Below, one piece after another: positions 1 to 7,390 of a DNA stretch of 38,064 nucleotides. The notes under the pieces are model-generated. The model worked only from the letters and a program-made list of their open reading frames with translations. It did no database searches and was not told where the DNA came from. The DNA is from Fen-1231 sp035286465 (GTDB taxonomy: Bacteria > Gemmatimonadota > Gemmatimonadetes > Gemmatimonadales > Gemmatimonadaceae). The DNA is taken from NCBI GenBank assembly GCA_035286465.1, contig DATEDF010000039.1, positions 1 to 38,064 on the forward strand, read 5' to 3'. A program made the position numbers and the translations under genes. Positions within the stretch are counted from its first letter, which is position 1, and the number at the start of each line of letters is the position of its first letter.

Positions 1-1
1 C

Positions 2-172
2 GCCGGCGTCTGGAGCGCGATCTGGACGTGGCGGCACCGCGCGGCCAAGGGGCACACCCTCTCGCTGCTCCTCGTGCTCTGGGGGCTGGTGCTCGCGTCG
101 CTTGACGTGCTCCCGCGCATCGGCTATGCCAGGCCGAGCGCGGATCATCCGGCGCGGTGGACCTGCTCGTGA
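2..172 (+). CDS. C-terminal fragment of a membrane protein
   Basis: An open frame runs in from the left edge of the window and stops at TGA 170-172, giving the last 56 residues of a protein. It holds one clear hydrophobic stretch (LSLLLVLWGLVLASLDVL, about residues 22-39) preceded by an Arg/Lys-rich turn, which suggests a final transmembrane helix with a short polar tail. I do not recognise the family. It lies on the same strand as lepB, about 95 bases upstream, so the two could be co-transcribed. The frame could also be fortuitous because only a short piece is visible. Confidence 0.45.
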   Translation, partial: AGVWSAIWTWRHRAAKGHTLSLLLVLWGLVLASLDVLPRIGYARPSADHPARWTCS

Positions 173-215
173 ACCAACGGACCCCTTCGCCTCCTGTGCC
201 CTCGTTGCGGCGCCT

Positions 216-250
216 TGTCCCTTGTCTTTCTCGCTTGCTCCTTGTCCCTG
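216..250 (+). repeat. CTTGTCCC-type word repeat upstream of lepB
   Basis: The word CTTGTCCC occurs at the start and near the end of this stretch, with the related words CTTGTCTTT and CTTGCTCC between. The same word, on both strands, fills the gap between aroF and the FlgD-like gene near 32757-32940. It lies in the leader of lepB, outside the conserved protein, which is one reason to place the lepB start downstream of it. No function can be read from it. Confidence 0.5.
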
Positions 251-266
251 TAGTTGCTTTAATGAA

Positions 267-1067
267 ATGCCTGTGACCCTTGACCCGCTCGACCCTCAGC
301 CGCCGCCCGCACCGGCCCTCGTACCGGCCCTCGCACCGGCGTCCGCTCCGCCGTCCACGCGGGGGCGCCGCGCCGCGCGCACCTTCTTCCGCGCGCTCTT
401 CGAGTGGACGAAGTCGCTTTCGCTCGCGCTCCTCCTCTTCGTGCTCGTCCGCGCGTTCCTGGTCGAGGCGTTCAAGATCCCGAGCAGCAGCATGGAACGC
501 ACGCTGCTCGTGGGCGACTTTCTGCTCGTCAACAAGCTCGTCTACGGCGCCGAAGTGCCCTTCACGGGGAAGCGGCTCCCCGCGGTGCGCCGACCCGCGG
601 TCGGCGACGTCATCGTCTTCCAGTGGCCCGACGACCCGACGAAGAACTTCGTCAAGCGCCTCGTCGGCCTGCCCGGAGACACGCTGCAGATGGAGCACGG
701 GGTGCTCGTCCGGAACGGCGCGCCCCAGGACGAGCGGTACGTGACGCACTCCGAGCCCGAGATGGATCCCGCGGGCGAAGAGTTTCGCTGGCAGCGGGAG
801 TATCTCGTGCGCCGCGCGGTGGCGCGCACGGCGTACCGTCCCTCGCGCAACAACTGGGGGCCGCTCGTCGTGCCGGAACGGCGCTTCTTCGTGCTCGGCG
901 ACAACCGCGACAACTCGCTCGACAGCCGCTACTGGGGCTTCGTGCCCGACTCACTCGTGCGCGGCCGCCCGCTGTTCGTCTACTACAGCTACACGCCGGA
1001 CAGCACGACGGCGCTCGACTGGATCACGCACATCCGGTGGCGCCGCCTCGGCGAGCGCGTGCACTAG
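267..1067 (+). CDS. lepB: Signal peptidase I
   Basis: Membrane-bound serine protease that removes signal peptides from secreted preproteins on the outer face of the cytoplasmic membrane. The 266-residue protein has a Pro/Ala-rich N-terminus, then a transmembrane helix (SLSLALLLFVLVRAFLVEAF). The family boxes follow: IPSSSMERTL with catalytic Ser75 just before Met76, the general-base lysine Lys130 in FVKRLVGLPGD, and the C-terminal box GDNRDNSLDSRYWGFV. This is a complete S26A catalytic set. The ATG at 267 is chosen because an upstream extension would translate the CTTGTCCC word repeat as a Cys/Pro-rich tail unlike any signal peptidase. A 12-bp unit (ACCGGCCCTCGT/C) is duplicated at 311-334 and encodes part of the Pro/Ala linker. 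One transmembrane helix is visible, fewer than the two of E. coli LepB but usual for many phyla. Confidence 0.95.
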   Translation: MPVTLDPLDPQPPPAPALVPALAPASAPPSTRGRRAARTFFRALFEWTKSLSLALLLFVLVRAFLVEAFKIPSSSMERTLLVGDFLLVNKLVYGAEVPFTGKRLPAVRRPAVGDVIVFQWPDDPTKNFVKRLVGLPGDTLQMEHGVLVRNGAPQDERYVTHSEPEMDPAGEEFRWQREYLVRRAVARTAYRPSRNNWGPLVVPERRFFVLGDNRDNSLDSRYWGFVPDSLVRGRPLFVYYSYTPDSTTALDWITHIRWRRLGERVH

Positions 1068-1193
1068 ACAGGCCCTGACCTTCCGTCGCGGCCGCGCGCG
1101 CCCCACATTCAACTGGCCGGGTGAGTCGAGCGAGCACACCGTCGCAGGGCTTCCGGACGACGCAACATCTCTGTTCGCTGGAGCGGGGCACGC

Positions 1194-2051
1194 ATGGCAG
1201 GTCTGCCGCACAAGCGCCACTCGTACGAAGAAGGATCGCTCGACCAATACCTGCGCGACATCAGCCTCTTCCCGCTGATCACGCGAGAGGAGGAGGTCGA
1301 GCTGGCGAAGCTGATCCGCGCGAACGACCAGGAGGCGCTCGACACGCTCGTCCGCTCGAACCTCCGCTTCGTCGTCTCCGTCGCGAAGAAGTACCAGAAC
1401 CAGGGCGTCTCGCTGAGCGACCTCATCAACGAGGGGAACCTCGGCCTCATTCGTGCCGCCCACAAGTTCGATGAGACGAAGGGGATCAAGTTCATCTCGT
1501 ACGCGGTCTGGTGGATCCGGCAGGCGATCCTCCAGGCGCTGGCGGAGCAGAGCCGCATCGTGCGCGTGCCGCTCAACCGCGCGGGCACCCTCCACCGCAT
1601 CGGCAAGCGCGCGAGTGCGCTGCTGCAGGAGCTGGGCCGGGAGGCGACGCACGCCGAAATCGCCGAGGGGATGGAGCTGAGCGAGGAGGAGGTCGCGAAG
1701 ACGATGTCCATCTCGCAGACGCACCTCTCGCTCGACGCGCCGATGTCGCCGGGCGAGGACAACCGGCTCCTCGACTACCTGCCCGACACGATGAACCCGA
1801 CTCCGGACGAGGCGACCTTCGACAAGGCGCTCACGGAGTCCATTCACGAGGCGCTCGCCGGGCTCAAGGAGCGCGAGGCGAAGATCCTGCGGCTCTACTT
1901 CGGGCTCGACGGTGCCGAACCGATGACGCTCGAACAGATCGGCGAGGTGCTCAACATCACGCGGGAGCGGGTGCGGCAGATCAAGGAGAAGGCGCTCTCG
2001 CGGCTCCGGCACGTCTCGCGCGCGCGGGCGCTGGAGAGCTACCTCGGCTAG
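1194..2051 (+). CDS. rpoD: Primary-type sigma-70 factor
   Basis: RNA polymerase sigma subunit that recognises -35/-10 promoters. The 285 residues hold region 1.2 starting almost at once (SLDQYLRDISLFPLITREEE), region 2 with RFVVSVAKKYQNQG and LINEGNLGLIRAA, the region 2.3/2.4 signature FISYAVWWIRQAI, region 3 (RIVRVPLNRAGTLHRIGK), and region 4.2 helix-turn-helix MTLEQIGEVLNITRERVRQI. Region 1.1 is absent, so it is short compared with E. coli RpoD (613 residues) and close in size to RpoS-like group 2 sigmas. It could therefore be the housekeeping sigma of a lineage lacking region 1.1 or a group 2 paralogue; the sequence alone does not settle this. The ATG at 1194 directly precedes region 1.2. 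It sits 126 bases after lepB, with no convincing terminator between. Confidence 0.93.
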   Translation: MAGLPHKRHSYEEGSLDQYLRDISLFPLITREEEVELAKLIRANDQEALDTLVRSNLRFVVSVAKKYQNQGVSLSDLINEGNLGLIRAAHKFDETKGIKFISYAVWWIRQAILQALAEQSRIVRVPLNRAGTLHRIGKRASALLQELGREATHAEIAEGMELSEEEVAKTMSISQTHLSLDAPMSPGEDNRLLDYLPDTMNPTPDEATFDKALTESIHEALAGLKEREAKILRLYFGLDGAEPMTLEQIGEVLNITRERVRQIKEKALSRLRHVSRARALESYLG

Positions 2052-2056
2052 CACGG

Positions 2057-2093
2057 AGAATGCGGACTGCGGGATGCGGAATGAGCGGCGTGC
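2057..2093 (+). repeat. TGCGGA word repeat between rpoD and rimO
   Basis: The short words TGCGGACTGCGGGATGCGGA and the following GTGCGGAC repeat the core TGCGGA/TGCGGG four times in under 40 bases. It belongs to the same style of degenerate intergenic word repeat seen at other operon boundaries in this window. An in-frame ATG lies within it (2074), but translating it would add a tail absent from RimO proteins, so I treat it as non-coding. Confidence 0.45.
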
Positions 2094-2130
2094 GGACCGT
2101 TCCACCTCGGACATTCCACATCGCAGCGTC

Positions 2131-3534
2131 GTGAAGTTCGCCGTCGTCACGCTCGGCTGTGACAAGAACACCGTGGATTCGGAGCGCTACCGCGCCGCGC
2201 TGCTCGACCACGGGGCCGAGGAGGTGCGGGACGCGGCGCTGGCCCAGCTCGTCGTCGTCAACACCTGCGGCTTCATCGACGCGGCGAAGCGCGAGTCCAT
2301 CGACGCGATCGTGCAGGCCGCCCGTCTCAAGACCGACGGCGCCGCGCGGGCGGTGGTCGCCGTCGGCTGCCTGGTCGAGCGCCACAAGGCGGAGCTCGCG
2401 GAGGCGCTTCCCGAGGTGGATCTCCTCCTCGGCGCGTCCGAAACGGAGCAGCTCGTGCCACGGCTCCGTGAGCGCGGGCTGCTCGGCGCGCCCGTCGGCG
2501 CGCACCCGGGCGTCCGCGCCTATGCGGGTGACACGCCGCACGTTCGCTATCTGAAGGTCAGCGAAGGGTGCGACCACGGCTGCGCGTTCTGCGCCATTCC
2601 GCTGATGCGCGGGCGGCACCGCTCCTTCGCGCTCGAGGAGATCGTGCGCGAGGCGCAGCTCCTCGAGCTGCAGGGCGCGTGCGAGGTGAACCTCGTGGCG
2701 CAGGACCTCGCGCACTACGGCCGCGACCTTCCGGGCGGTGCGCGCCTGCCGGAACTGCTCGAGGCGCTCGTGCGCGAGACGACGATCCCGTGGATCCGGA
2801 ACCTCTATCTCTATTCGGCGGGGATCACGCCCCGCCTCCTCGAGGTCATCGCGCGCGAGCCGCGGATCGTGCGCTACCTCGACATGCCGATCCAGCACGC
2901 GTCGGACGCCGTGCTCGAGCGCATGCGACGGCCGGAGCGCCGCCACACGATCCGCGAGAAGGTCGCGCGGTTCCGCGACGCCGTGCCGGCGCTCGCCATC
3001 CGCACCACCTGCATCGTCGGCTTTCCCGGCGAGACGGATGAGGACTTCGCCCGTCTCCTCGACTTCCTCGAGGAGATGCGTTTCGAGCGCGTCGGCGCGT
3101 TCACCTACTCGGCGCAGGAAGGGACGCACGCCGCGCGGCTCGCCGACGACGTCCCGGAGGGCGTGAAGCGGGAGCGCCTCGAGCGGCTCACCGGGCGGCA
3201 GCGCGCGATCACCGAGGAGCGGTATGAGACCCGCGTGGGCGAGCGGGTGCGCGCGCTCGTCGAGCGCGCCGCGGGGGCCGCGGGGGCCGCGGTCGGCGAC
3301 GGGCGGGGCGCCACCGCGCGGCTCCCCTGGCAGGCGGACGACATTGACGGCGTCACGCGCCTGGACGCCGACGCGCCAGCCGGGTCGTTCGTGGAGGTCG
3401 AGGTCACCGGCGTGGTGGACGACTACGACTTCGAGGCGCGCGTGCTCGGCGTCGTGGCGCCGCGTCGCGCGCCGACGCCCCTTCCGCGCTCGCGCCACCT
3501 CCCGCTCGCCGCGGCCGGGAGTTTCGGCCGGTGA
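2131..3534 (+). CDS. rimO: Ribosomal protein S12 methylthiotransferase RimO
   Basis: Radical SAM enzyme that adds a methylthio group to the conserved aspartate of ribosomal protein uS12. From the GTG start at 2131 (467 residues) the order is the N-terminal UPF0004 domain with auxiliary-cluster cysteines Cys10 (TLGCDKN), the NTCGF cysteine and the VGCL cysteine; the radical SAM domain with Cys147, Cys151 and Cys154 in EGCDHGCAFC; and a C-terminal TRAM-type domain ending in VVDDYDFEARVLG. The start VKFAVVTLGCDKNTVDSE aligns with the usual RimO N-terminus, so the upstream ATG at 2074 is rejected. RimO is favoured over MiaB by the CDKNTVDSE motif and the TRAM end. A 9-bp unit is repeated at 3271-3288, giving an Ala/Gly linker in the TRAM domain. 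The stop overlaps the next start as GTGA. Confidence 0.93.
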   Translation: MKFAVVTLGCDKNTVDSERYRAALLDHGAEEVRDAALAQLVVVNTCGFIDAAKRESIDAIVQAARLKTDGAARAVVAVGCLVERHKAELAEALPEVDLLLGASETEQLVPRLRERGLLGAPVGAHPGVRAYAGDTPHVRYLKVSEGCDHGCAFCAIPLMRGRHRSFALEEIVREAQLLELQGACEVNLVAQDLAHYGRDLPGGARLPELLEALVRETTIPWIRNLYLYSAGITPRLLEVIAREPRIVRYLDMPIQHASDAVLERMRRPERRHTIREKVARFRDAVPALAIRTTCIVGFPGETDEDFARLLDFLEEMRFERVGAFTYSAQEGTHAARLADDVPEGVKRERLERLTGRQRAITEERYETRVGERVRALVERAAGAAGAAVGDGRGATARLPWQADDIDGVTRLDADAPAGSFVEVEVTGVVDDYDFEARVLGVVAPRRAPTPLPRSRHLPLAAAGSFGR

Positions 3535-4964
3535 GCGGCGATTCCCCGCTGCGCTCGCTCCACCCGAAGGTCCGCCGCCGCCGTTTGCCGCTCGCCGTAC
3601 GCTTCACGTCCCTCGCGCGCCTGGCACCGCTCGTCTTGGCGGGGGCATCGTGCGTCACGCAGCGCGTGCGCCAGGACGAGAGCCCGCCGGTGATCGTCGC
3701 GGCGCCGTCCCGGGCCGCGGACACGACGAAGCCGCCCGAGCCACCGCCCATCGAGCGCGTTGAGGCGCCGCGCCTTCGCACGGAGGGGATCCGCGACGTG
3801 CGTGTGGCGCTCGCCACCGCGGCGCAGGGCGCGGTGCTCACGGCGACGGGGGCGTGGCGACTCTTCGACGCCCACGACGCGGTGCTGGTGCGCGCGCGGG
3901 CGTCCGACGCGTGGACCGTGCAGCGCCGGGGCCGCGAGCTGCGCGCGCTGCGCGGGGGGAGCGGAGCGACGCCCTGGACCGAGGGGCAACTGACGCTTCG
4001 CGTGGACGGGACCGACGCCTTCGGCGTCTTCGCCGGCCGGCGCTATCGCGGCGCGCTCCGGGTCATCGCGAGCGATTCCGGCATGGTGATCGTCAACGTC
4101 GTCCCCGTGGAGGACTACCTGCGCGGCGTGGTGCCGCTCGAGATCGGCGGCCCGCGCGCCCCGAGCGAGCAGGCCGCCGTCGAGGCACAGGCCATCGCGG
4201 CGCGGAGCTACGTGCACGTGCGGCTCGCCGCCGTGGACGGGAGCGCGTCGCGCAACGCCAGTTACGATGTCCTGAGCGGTGTCACGGACCAGGTCTACGG
4301 CGGTGCGGACGCGGAACGTCCCTTCGCCGACCGCGCGGTGCAGGCGACCGCCGGCCTCGTCCTCAGGTACGGCGGCCGCGTCGTCAACGCGCCCTATTCC
4401 GCCTCCTGCGGCGGCCAGACCGCGGAGCCCGACGAGGTATGGCGCACCGACGGCGAGCCCTATCTGCGGCGCGTCAGCGACCGCGTGCCGGGGACGGCGA
4501 GCCGCCACTATTGTGACATCGCGCCGCGCTTTGCCTGGACGCGCACGCTGACGGCCGACGACCTCGATGCCGCGGTCCGCTCGTACTTGCGGAGCTACTC
4601 GTCCGTGCCGGCCGCCGGGCCCGGCCGGGTACAGGGTGTCGCGATCGAGTCGCGCACACCCAGCGGGCGCGTCGGCCGCCTCCTCATCCGCACGGATCGC
4701 GGCGCGTACCAGCTCCGGGGGAACGACATCCGCTACGTGCTGCGCACGCCTGGTGGCGAGATGCTGAACAGCACCTATTTTTCGGTGGAGTCGGAGTCGC
4801 GACGTGACGGCTCGCTTGCGCGCGTCGTCGTTCGCGGCAACGGCTACGGTCACGGCGTCGGCCTCTGCCAATGGGGGGCGATCGGCCGCGCGCGCGCCGG
4901 CCAGTCGGCGCGGGCGATTCTGGCGACGTATTACCCCGGCACGACGGTCGGGCCGGCGAACTGA
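3531..4964 (+). CDS. SpoIID/LytB-domain protein, probable peptidoglycan glycan-strand lyase
   Basis: The C-terminal 300 residues match the SpoIID/LytB family: VNVVPVEDYLRGVVPLEI, then EQAAVEAQAIAARSYV, CGGQTAEPDEVW and the end motif GNGYGHGVGLCQWGAIGRA. In B. subtilis SpoIID this family is a lytic transglycosylase acting on denuded glycan, with the catalytic Glu at the position of PLEI here. The N-terminus has a basic stretch and a hydrophobic segment ending in LAGASC, so the protein is probably exported and might be lipidated, although the box is not canonical. A proline-rich linker (TTKPPEPPP) follows. The start is GTG 3531, overlapping the rimO stop by four bases. The organism type is not expected to sporulate, so a role in cell-wall remodelling or division is inferred rather than sporulation. 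Confidence 0.88.
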   Translation: MSGDSPLRSLHPKVRRRRLPLAVRFTSLARLAPLVLAGASCVTQRVRQDESPPVIVAAPSRAADTTKPPEPPPIERVEAPRLRTEGIRDVRVALATAAQGAVLTATGAWRLFDAHDAVLVRARASDAWTVQRRGRELRALRGGSGATPWTEGQLTLRVDGTDAFGVFAGRRYRGALRVIASDSGMVIVNVVPVEDYLRGVVPLEIGGPRAPSEQAAVEAQAIAARSYVHVRLAAVDGSASRNASYDVLSGVTDQVYGGADAERPFADRAVQATAGLVLRYGGRVVNAPYSASCGGQTAEPDEVWRTDGEPYLRRVSDRVPGTASRHYCDIAPRFAWTRTLTADDLDAAVRSYLRSYSSVPAAGPGRVQGVAIESRTPSGRVGRLLIRTDRGAYQLRGNDIRYVLRTPGGEMLNSTYFSVESESRRDGSLARVVVRGNGYGHGVGLCQWGAIGRARAGQSARAILATYYPGTTVGPAN

Positions 4965-5021
4965 CCCGCTCGGACGGCGTGCGAGCGTGGGCCACGGCAG
5001 CACTCTCAGTCGGAGCGGCAG

Positions 5022-6053
5022 GTGAGACCGAGTCCCGCGGGCGGCACGTCGCGCCCTCCCATTCGCATCGCCGTCATCGGCCTCGGCGCCATCGCGCAGA
5101 CGGCGCACCTCCCCGTCCTGGCGAAGATGCGCGGCGTGCAGATCGTCGCCCTCTGTGACAACGACCTCGGGAAGGCCCGGTCTCTCGCGCAGCGCTTCAG
5201 CGTCCCCGATACCTTCGGCGACATCGAGGACCTGCTCGAGGGCGAGGCGCTGGACGCGGCCGTCGTGGCGACGCCGAATCACCTGCACGAGCCGCACGCC
5301 CTGAGTGCGCTGCGCGCGGGCCTGCACGTGCTCTGCGAGCGCCCGTTCGCGCTCACTTCGCGCGGCGTCGAGCGCATCCTGGCCGCGGCGAAGAAGGCGG
5401 ACCGCAAGGTGTTCGTGGCCAACAATCACCGGTTCCGGAGCGAGGTGCAGACGCTGCGTGCGTTCATCCAGGGTGGCGAGTTGGGCACGCTGCACTCGGT
5501 GCGGGCCGGTGCCTACCGACTGCACTCGACGGTCGTGCCGTGGCGGATGCGGCGCGCCGAGTCGGGCGGCGGTGCCTTCTTCGAGCTGGGCCTGCCGCTC
5601 CTCGACCTCGCGGCGTGGCTCGCGAACTTCCCGCAGCCGCTGCGGGTGAGTGCGACGATGGACCGCGCCCGCGGGGCGAACGCCGTCGAGGACGCGCTCT
5701 TCGTCTTCGCCGAGTGCGCCGACGGCTTCACGGTCACCCTTGACGTGAATTGGCGCTACGTGGGTGAGGGGGACCGATGGTGGTTCGAGGTGCTCGGCAC
5801 GCGAGGCAGCGCACGGCTGTCGCCGCTGCGCATCGTGAAGGAGCTGAACGGCATCCCGACCGACGTCTCGCCGAGCGGCGCGTCGCAACGGGAGAGCCCG
5901 TTCATCCAGTCGTACCGCGCCGAACTCGCGCACTTCCTCGCCGTGCTGCGTGAAGAAACCCCGTACGTGTCGCCGGACGACCAGCTCCTCGTGTACCGGG
6001 GCCTCGAGGGGATCTACAAGGCGGCCGAAGACGGCAAGGAGATCCGCCTGTGA
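5022..6053 (+). CDS. Gfo/Idh/MocA-family oxidoreductase
   Basis: NAD(P)-dependent oxidoreductase of 343 residues. The N-terminal Rossmann domain is clear: IRIAVIGLGAIAQTAHLPVL carries the GxGxxA dinucleotide loop, followed by VALCDND and the VVATPNHLHEPHA segment. The usual EKP motif of the family reads CERPF, so lysine is replaced by arginine. The C-terminal alpha/beta domain includes NNHRFRSEVQTLRAF and the ELGLPLLDLAAWL segment where substrate-site histidines usually lie; here the position reads E-L-G rather than D-x-G-x-H. These changes make a standard sugar dehydrogenase activity uncertain. The substrate is unknown. The stop overlaps the DUF4105 gene as GTGA, which suggests co-translation. 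Confidence 0.88.
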   Translation: MRPSPAGGTSRPPIRIAVIGLGAIAQTAHLPVLAKMRGVQIVALCDNDLGKARSLAQRFSVPDTFGDIEDLLEGEALDAAVVATPNHLHEPHALSALRAGLHVLCERPFALTSRGVERILAAAKKADRKVFVANNHRFRSEVQTLRAFIQGGELGTLHSVRAGAYRLHSTVVPWRMRRAESGGGAFFELGLPLLDLAAWLANFPQPLRVSATMDRARGANAVEDALFVFAECADGFTVTLDVNWRYVGEGDRWWFEVLGTRGSARLSPLRIVKELNGIPTDVSPSGASQRESPFIQSYRAELAHFLAVLREETPYVSPDDQLLVYRGLEGIYKAAEDGKEIRL

Positions 6054-7390
6054 GCTGCCGCGCCCGCGCGCAAGCGATCGGCGTCGGTCTCGCGCCCGGC
6101 CTCGCGCAGTGCCTCGCGCAGTGCCTCGCGCAGTGCCTCGCGCAGCGCCTCGCGCAGTGCCTCGCGCCGGGCCTCGCGCTCTGCCTTGCGCTGGGCGCCG
6201 GACGGCTCGCCGCTCAGCCGGCCGGTGACTCACTCGTCATCTCCGTCCTGACGATGGGTCCCGGACGCGCGGTGTACGAGCGGTTCGGGCACATCTCGAT
6301 TCGCGTGCACGACCTGCGTACCGGGATGGACTCGGCGTACAACTGGGGCATGTTCGACTTCAGCCAGCCGCGCTTTCTCCAGCGATTCCTCACGGGAGAC
6401 ACGCGCTACTGGATGGAGGGCTTTCCGACGACCCTGCTCGTGGACGCCTATCGCCGCGACGGACGCTGGGTGGTGGAGCAGGAACTCGCGCTCACGCGCG
6501 TGCAGGCGGATTCGCTCTGGCGCTTCATCCGGTGGAACGCGCGCGAGGAGAACCGCTGGTATCGCTACGACTACTATCTCGACAACTGCTCGACGCGCGT
6601 TCGAGACGTGCTCGACCTGGTGTTGGGCGGCGCGATCAGGCGCCAGGTCACTGCGCTGGAGCACGGCGTGAGCTTCCGTGGGGAGACGCTGCGGCTCGCC
6701 GCGGCGCATCCTCTGCTCAACTTCGGCATGGACTTCGCGCTCGGCCCTCGGGCGGACGCGACGATCTCCGCGTGGGAGGAGATGTTCGTTCCGATGCGCG
6801 TGCGCGCGCTGCTGCGCGAGGTGCGGGTCCGAGGCGCCGACGGGGTGGCTCCCCTGGTGCGCGCGGAGCGGCAGCTCGTCCTGGACGACCGATACGCCGA
6901 GCGCACGACGCCGCCCGACCTCCTCTGGCCCGCGCTCGCCGCGGGCCTCGGCGTCGCGGCGATGCTTCTCCTGCTCGCGCTGATCGCCGAACGCTCCGCG
7001 GCGGCGCGGTGGGGGATCGGCGTGATTGCCGTCGGGTGGCACGCGGCCGCGGGCGTCTCCGGGCTGCTGCTCCTCGCCGCCGGGCTCTTCACGCGGCACG
7101 TCTTCATGGGGCAGAACCCGAACGTGCTGCTCGCGACGCCGGTGTCGCTCGCGCTCGCGGTACTGGTGCCGCTCACGCTCGCGTGGCCGGCGCGCGAACG
7201 CCTCCGGCGGGCGGTCCGTGCGCTCGCCGTGCTGGCGACGGCGTGCGCGCTCGCTGCGCTCGCGCTCCGATTCGTGCCGTCGCTCGCGCAGGAGAACCGG
7301 CCGCTCCTCGCGCTGGCGCTCCCCATCCACGGCGCGCTCGCCCTTGCGCTCTGGCGCGCGACGCGCGCGCGCGCGGGAGGCGGCGCCTGA
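6050..7390 (+). CDS. DUF4105 membrane protein with repeat-built signal peptide
   Basis: The 446-residue protein begins with a signal sequence made of tandem L-A-x-x units. After the AAQPAGDS junction comes the DUF4105 domain (about residues 60-270): VYERFGHISIRVHDL, YNWGMFDFSQPRFLQRFL, and YRYDYYLDNCSTRVRDVLD. The conserved His, Asn-Cys and Asp residues recall NlpC/P60-like cysteine hydrolases, and such a fold has been suggested for the family, but no activity is established. Four to five hydrophobic helices follow (from about residue 287, LLWPALAAGLGVAAMLLLLALI, to the end), so the catalytic-looking part should face the periplasm. The GTG start overlaps the preceding oxidoreductase stop, and the end overlaps hyuA. 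Confidence 0.85.
   Translation: MSCRARAQAIGVGLAPGLAQCLAQCLAQCLAQRLAQCLAPGLALCLALGAGRLAAQPAGDSLVISVLTMGPGRAVYERFGHISIRVHDLRTGMDSAYNWGMFDFSQPRFLQRFLTGDTRYWMEGFPTTLLVDAYRRDGRWVVEQELALTRVQADSLWRFIRWNAREENRWYRYDYYLDNCSTRVRDVLDLVLGGAIRRQVTALEHGVSFRGETLRLAAAHPLLNFGMDFALGPRADATISAWEEMFVPMRVRALLREVRVRGADGVAPLVRAERQLVLDDRYAERTTPPDLLWPALAAGLGVAAMLLLLALIAERSAAARWGIGVIAVGWHAAAGVSGLLLLAAGLFTRHVFMGQNPNVLLATPVSLALAVLVPLTLAWPARERLRRAVRALAVLATACALAALALRFVPSLAQENRPLLALALPIHGALALALWRATRARAGGGA
6089..6196 (+). repeat. Nine tandem 12-bp units in the DUF4105 signal-peptide region
   Basis: Nine consecutive units have the consensus CTCGCGCAGTGC. Units 2, 3, 4 and 6 are identical, unit 5 differs by one base, and the outer units (1, 7, 8, 9) diverge at three to four positions. 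They translate as LAPG, LAQC (three times), LAQR, LAQC, LAPG, LALC, LALG. The array exactly builds the hydrophobic core of the signal peptide. The identical central units suggest recent expansion by replication slippage, and any copy-number change keeps the reading frame. Confidence 0.95.
7375..7389 (+). promoter_or_regulatory. Ribosome binding site and CTG start of hyuA
   Basis: GGGAGG at 7375-7380 lies six bases upstream of CTG 7387-7389, whose TG forms part of the DUF4105 stop codon TGA at 7388-7390. Other overlaps in this window have the same geometry with GTGA. The strong purine run at the right distance is the main support for use of the rare CTG initiator. Confidence 0.6.

Noticed and set aside
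102..266. Upstream extension of lepB from an earlier ATG
   Set aside because: It would translate the CTTGTCCC word repeat into a Cys/Pro/Ser-rich tail not found in signal peptidases, and it overlaps the end of the preceding gene.
2074..2130. ATG start for rimO at 2074
   Set aside because: The added residues come from the TGCGGA word repeat, and RimO proteins begin at the strand that follows the GTG at 2131.
3423..6233. Very long open frame on the minus strand (936 codons)
   Set aside because: It lies opposite rimO, SpoIID-like and oxidoreductase genes with clear motifs, and its translation is low-complexity Arg/Ala/His-rich. Such frames are expected in very GC-rich DNA.
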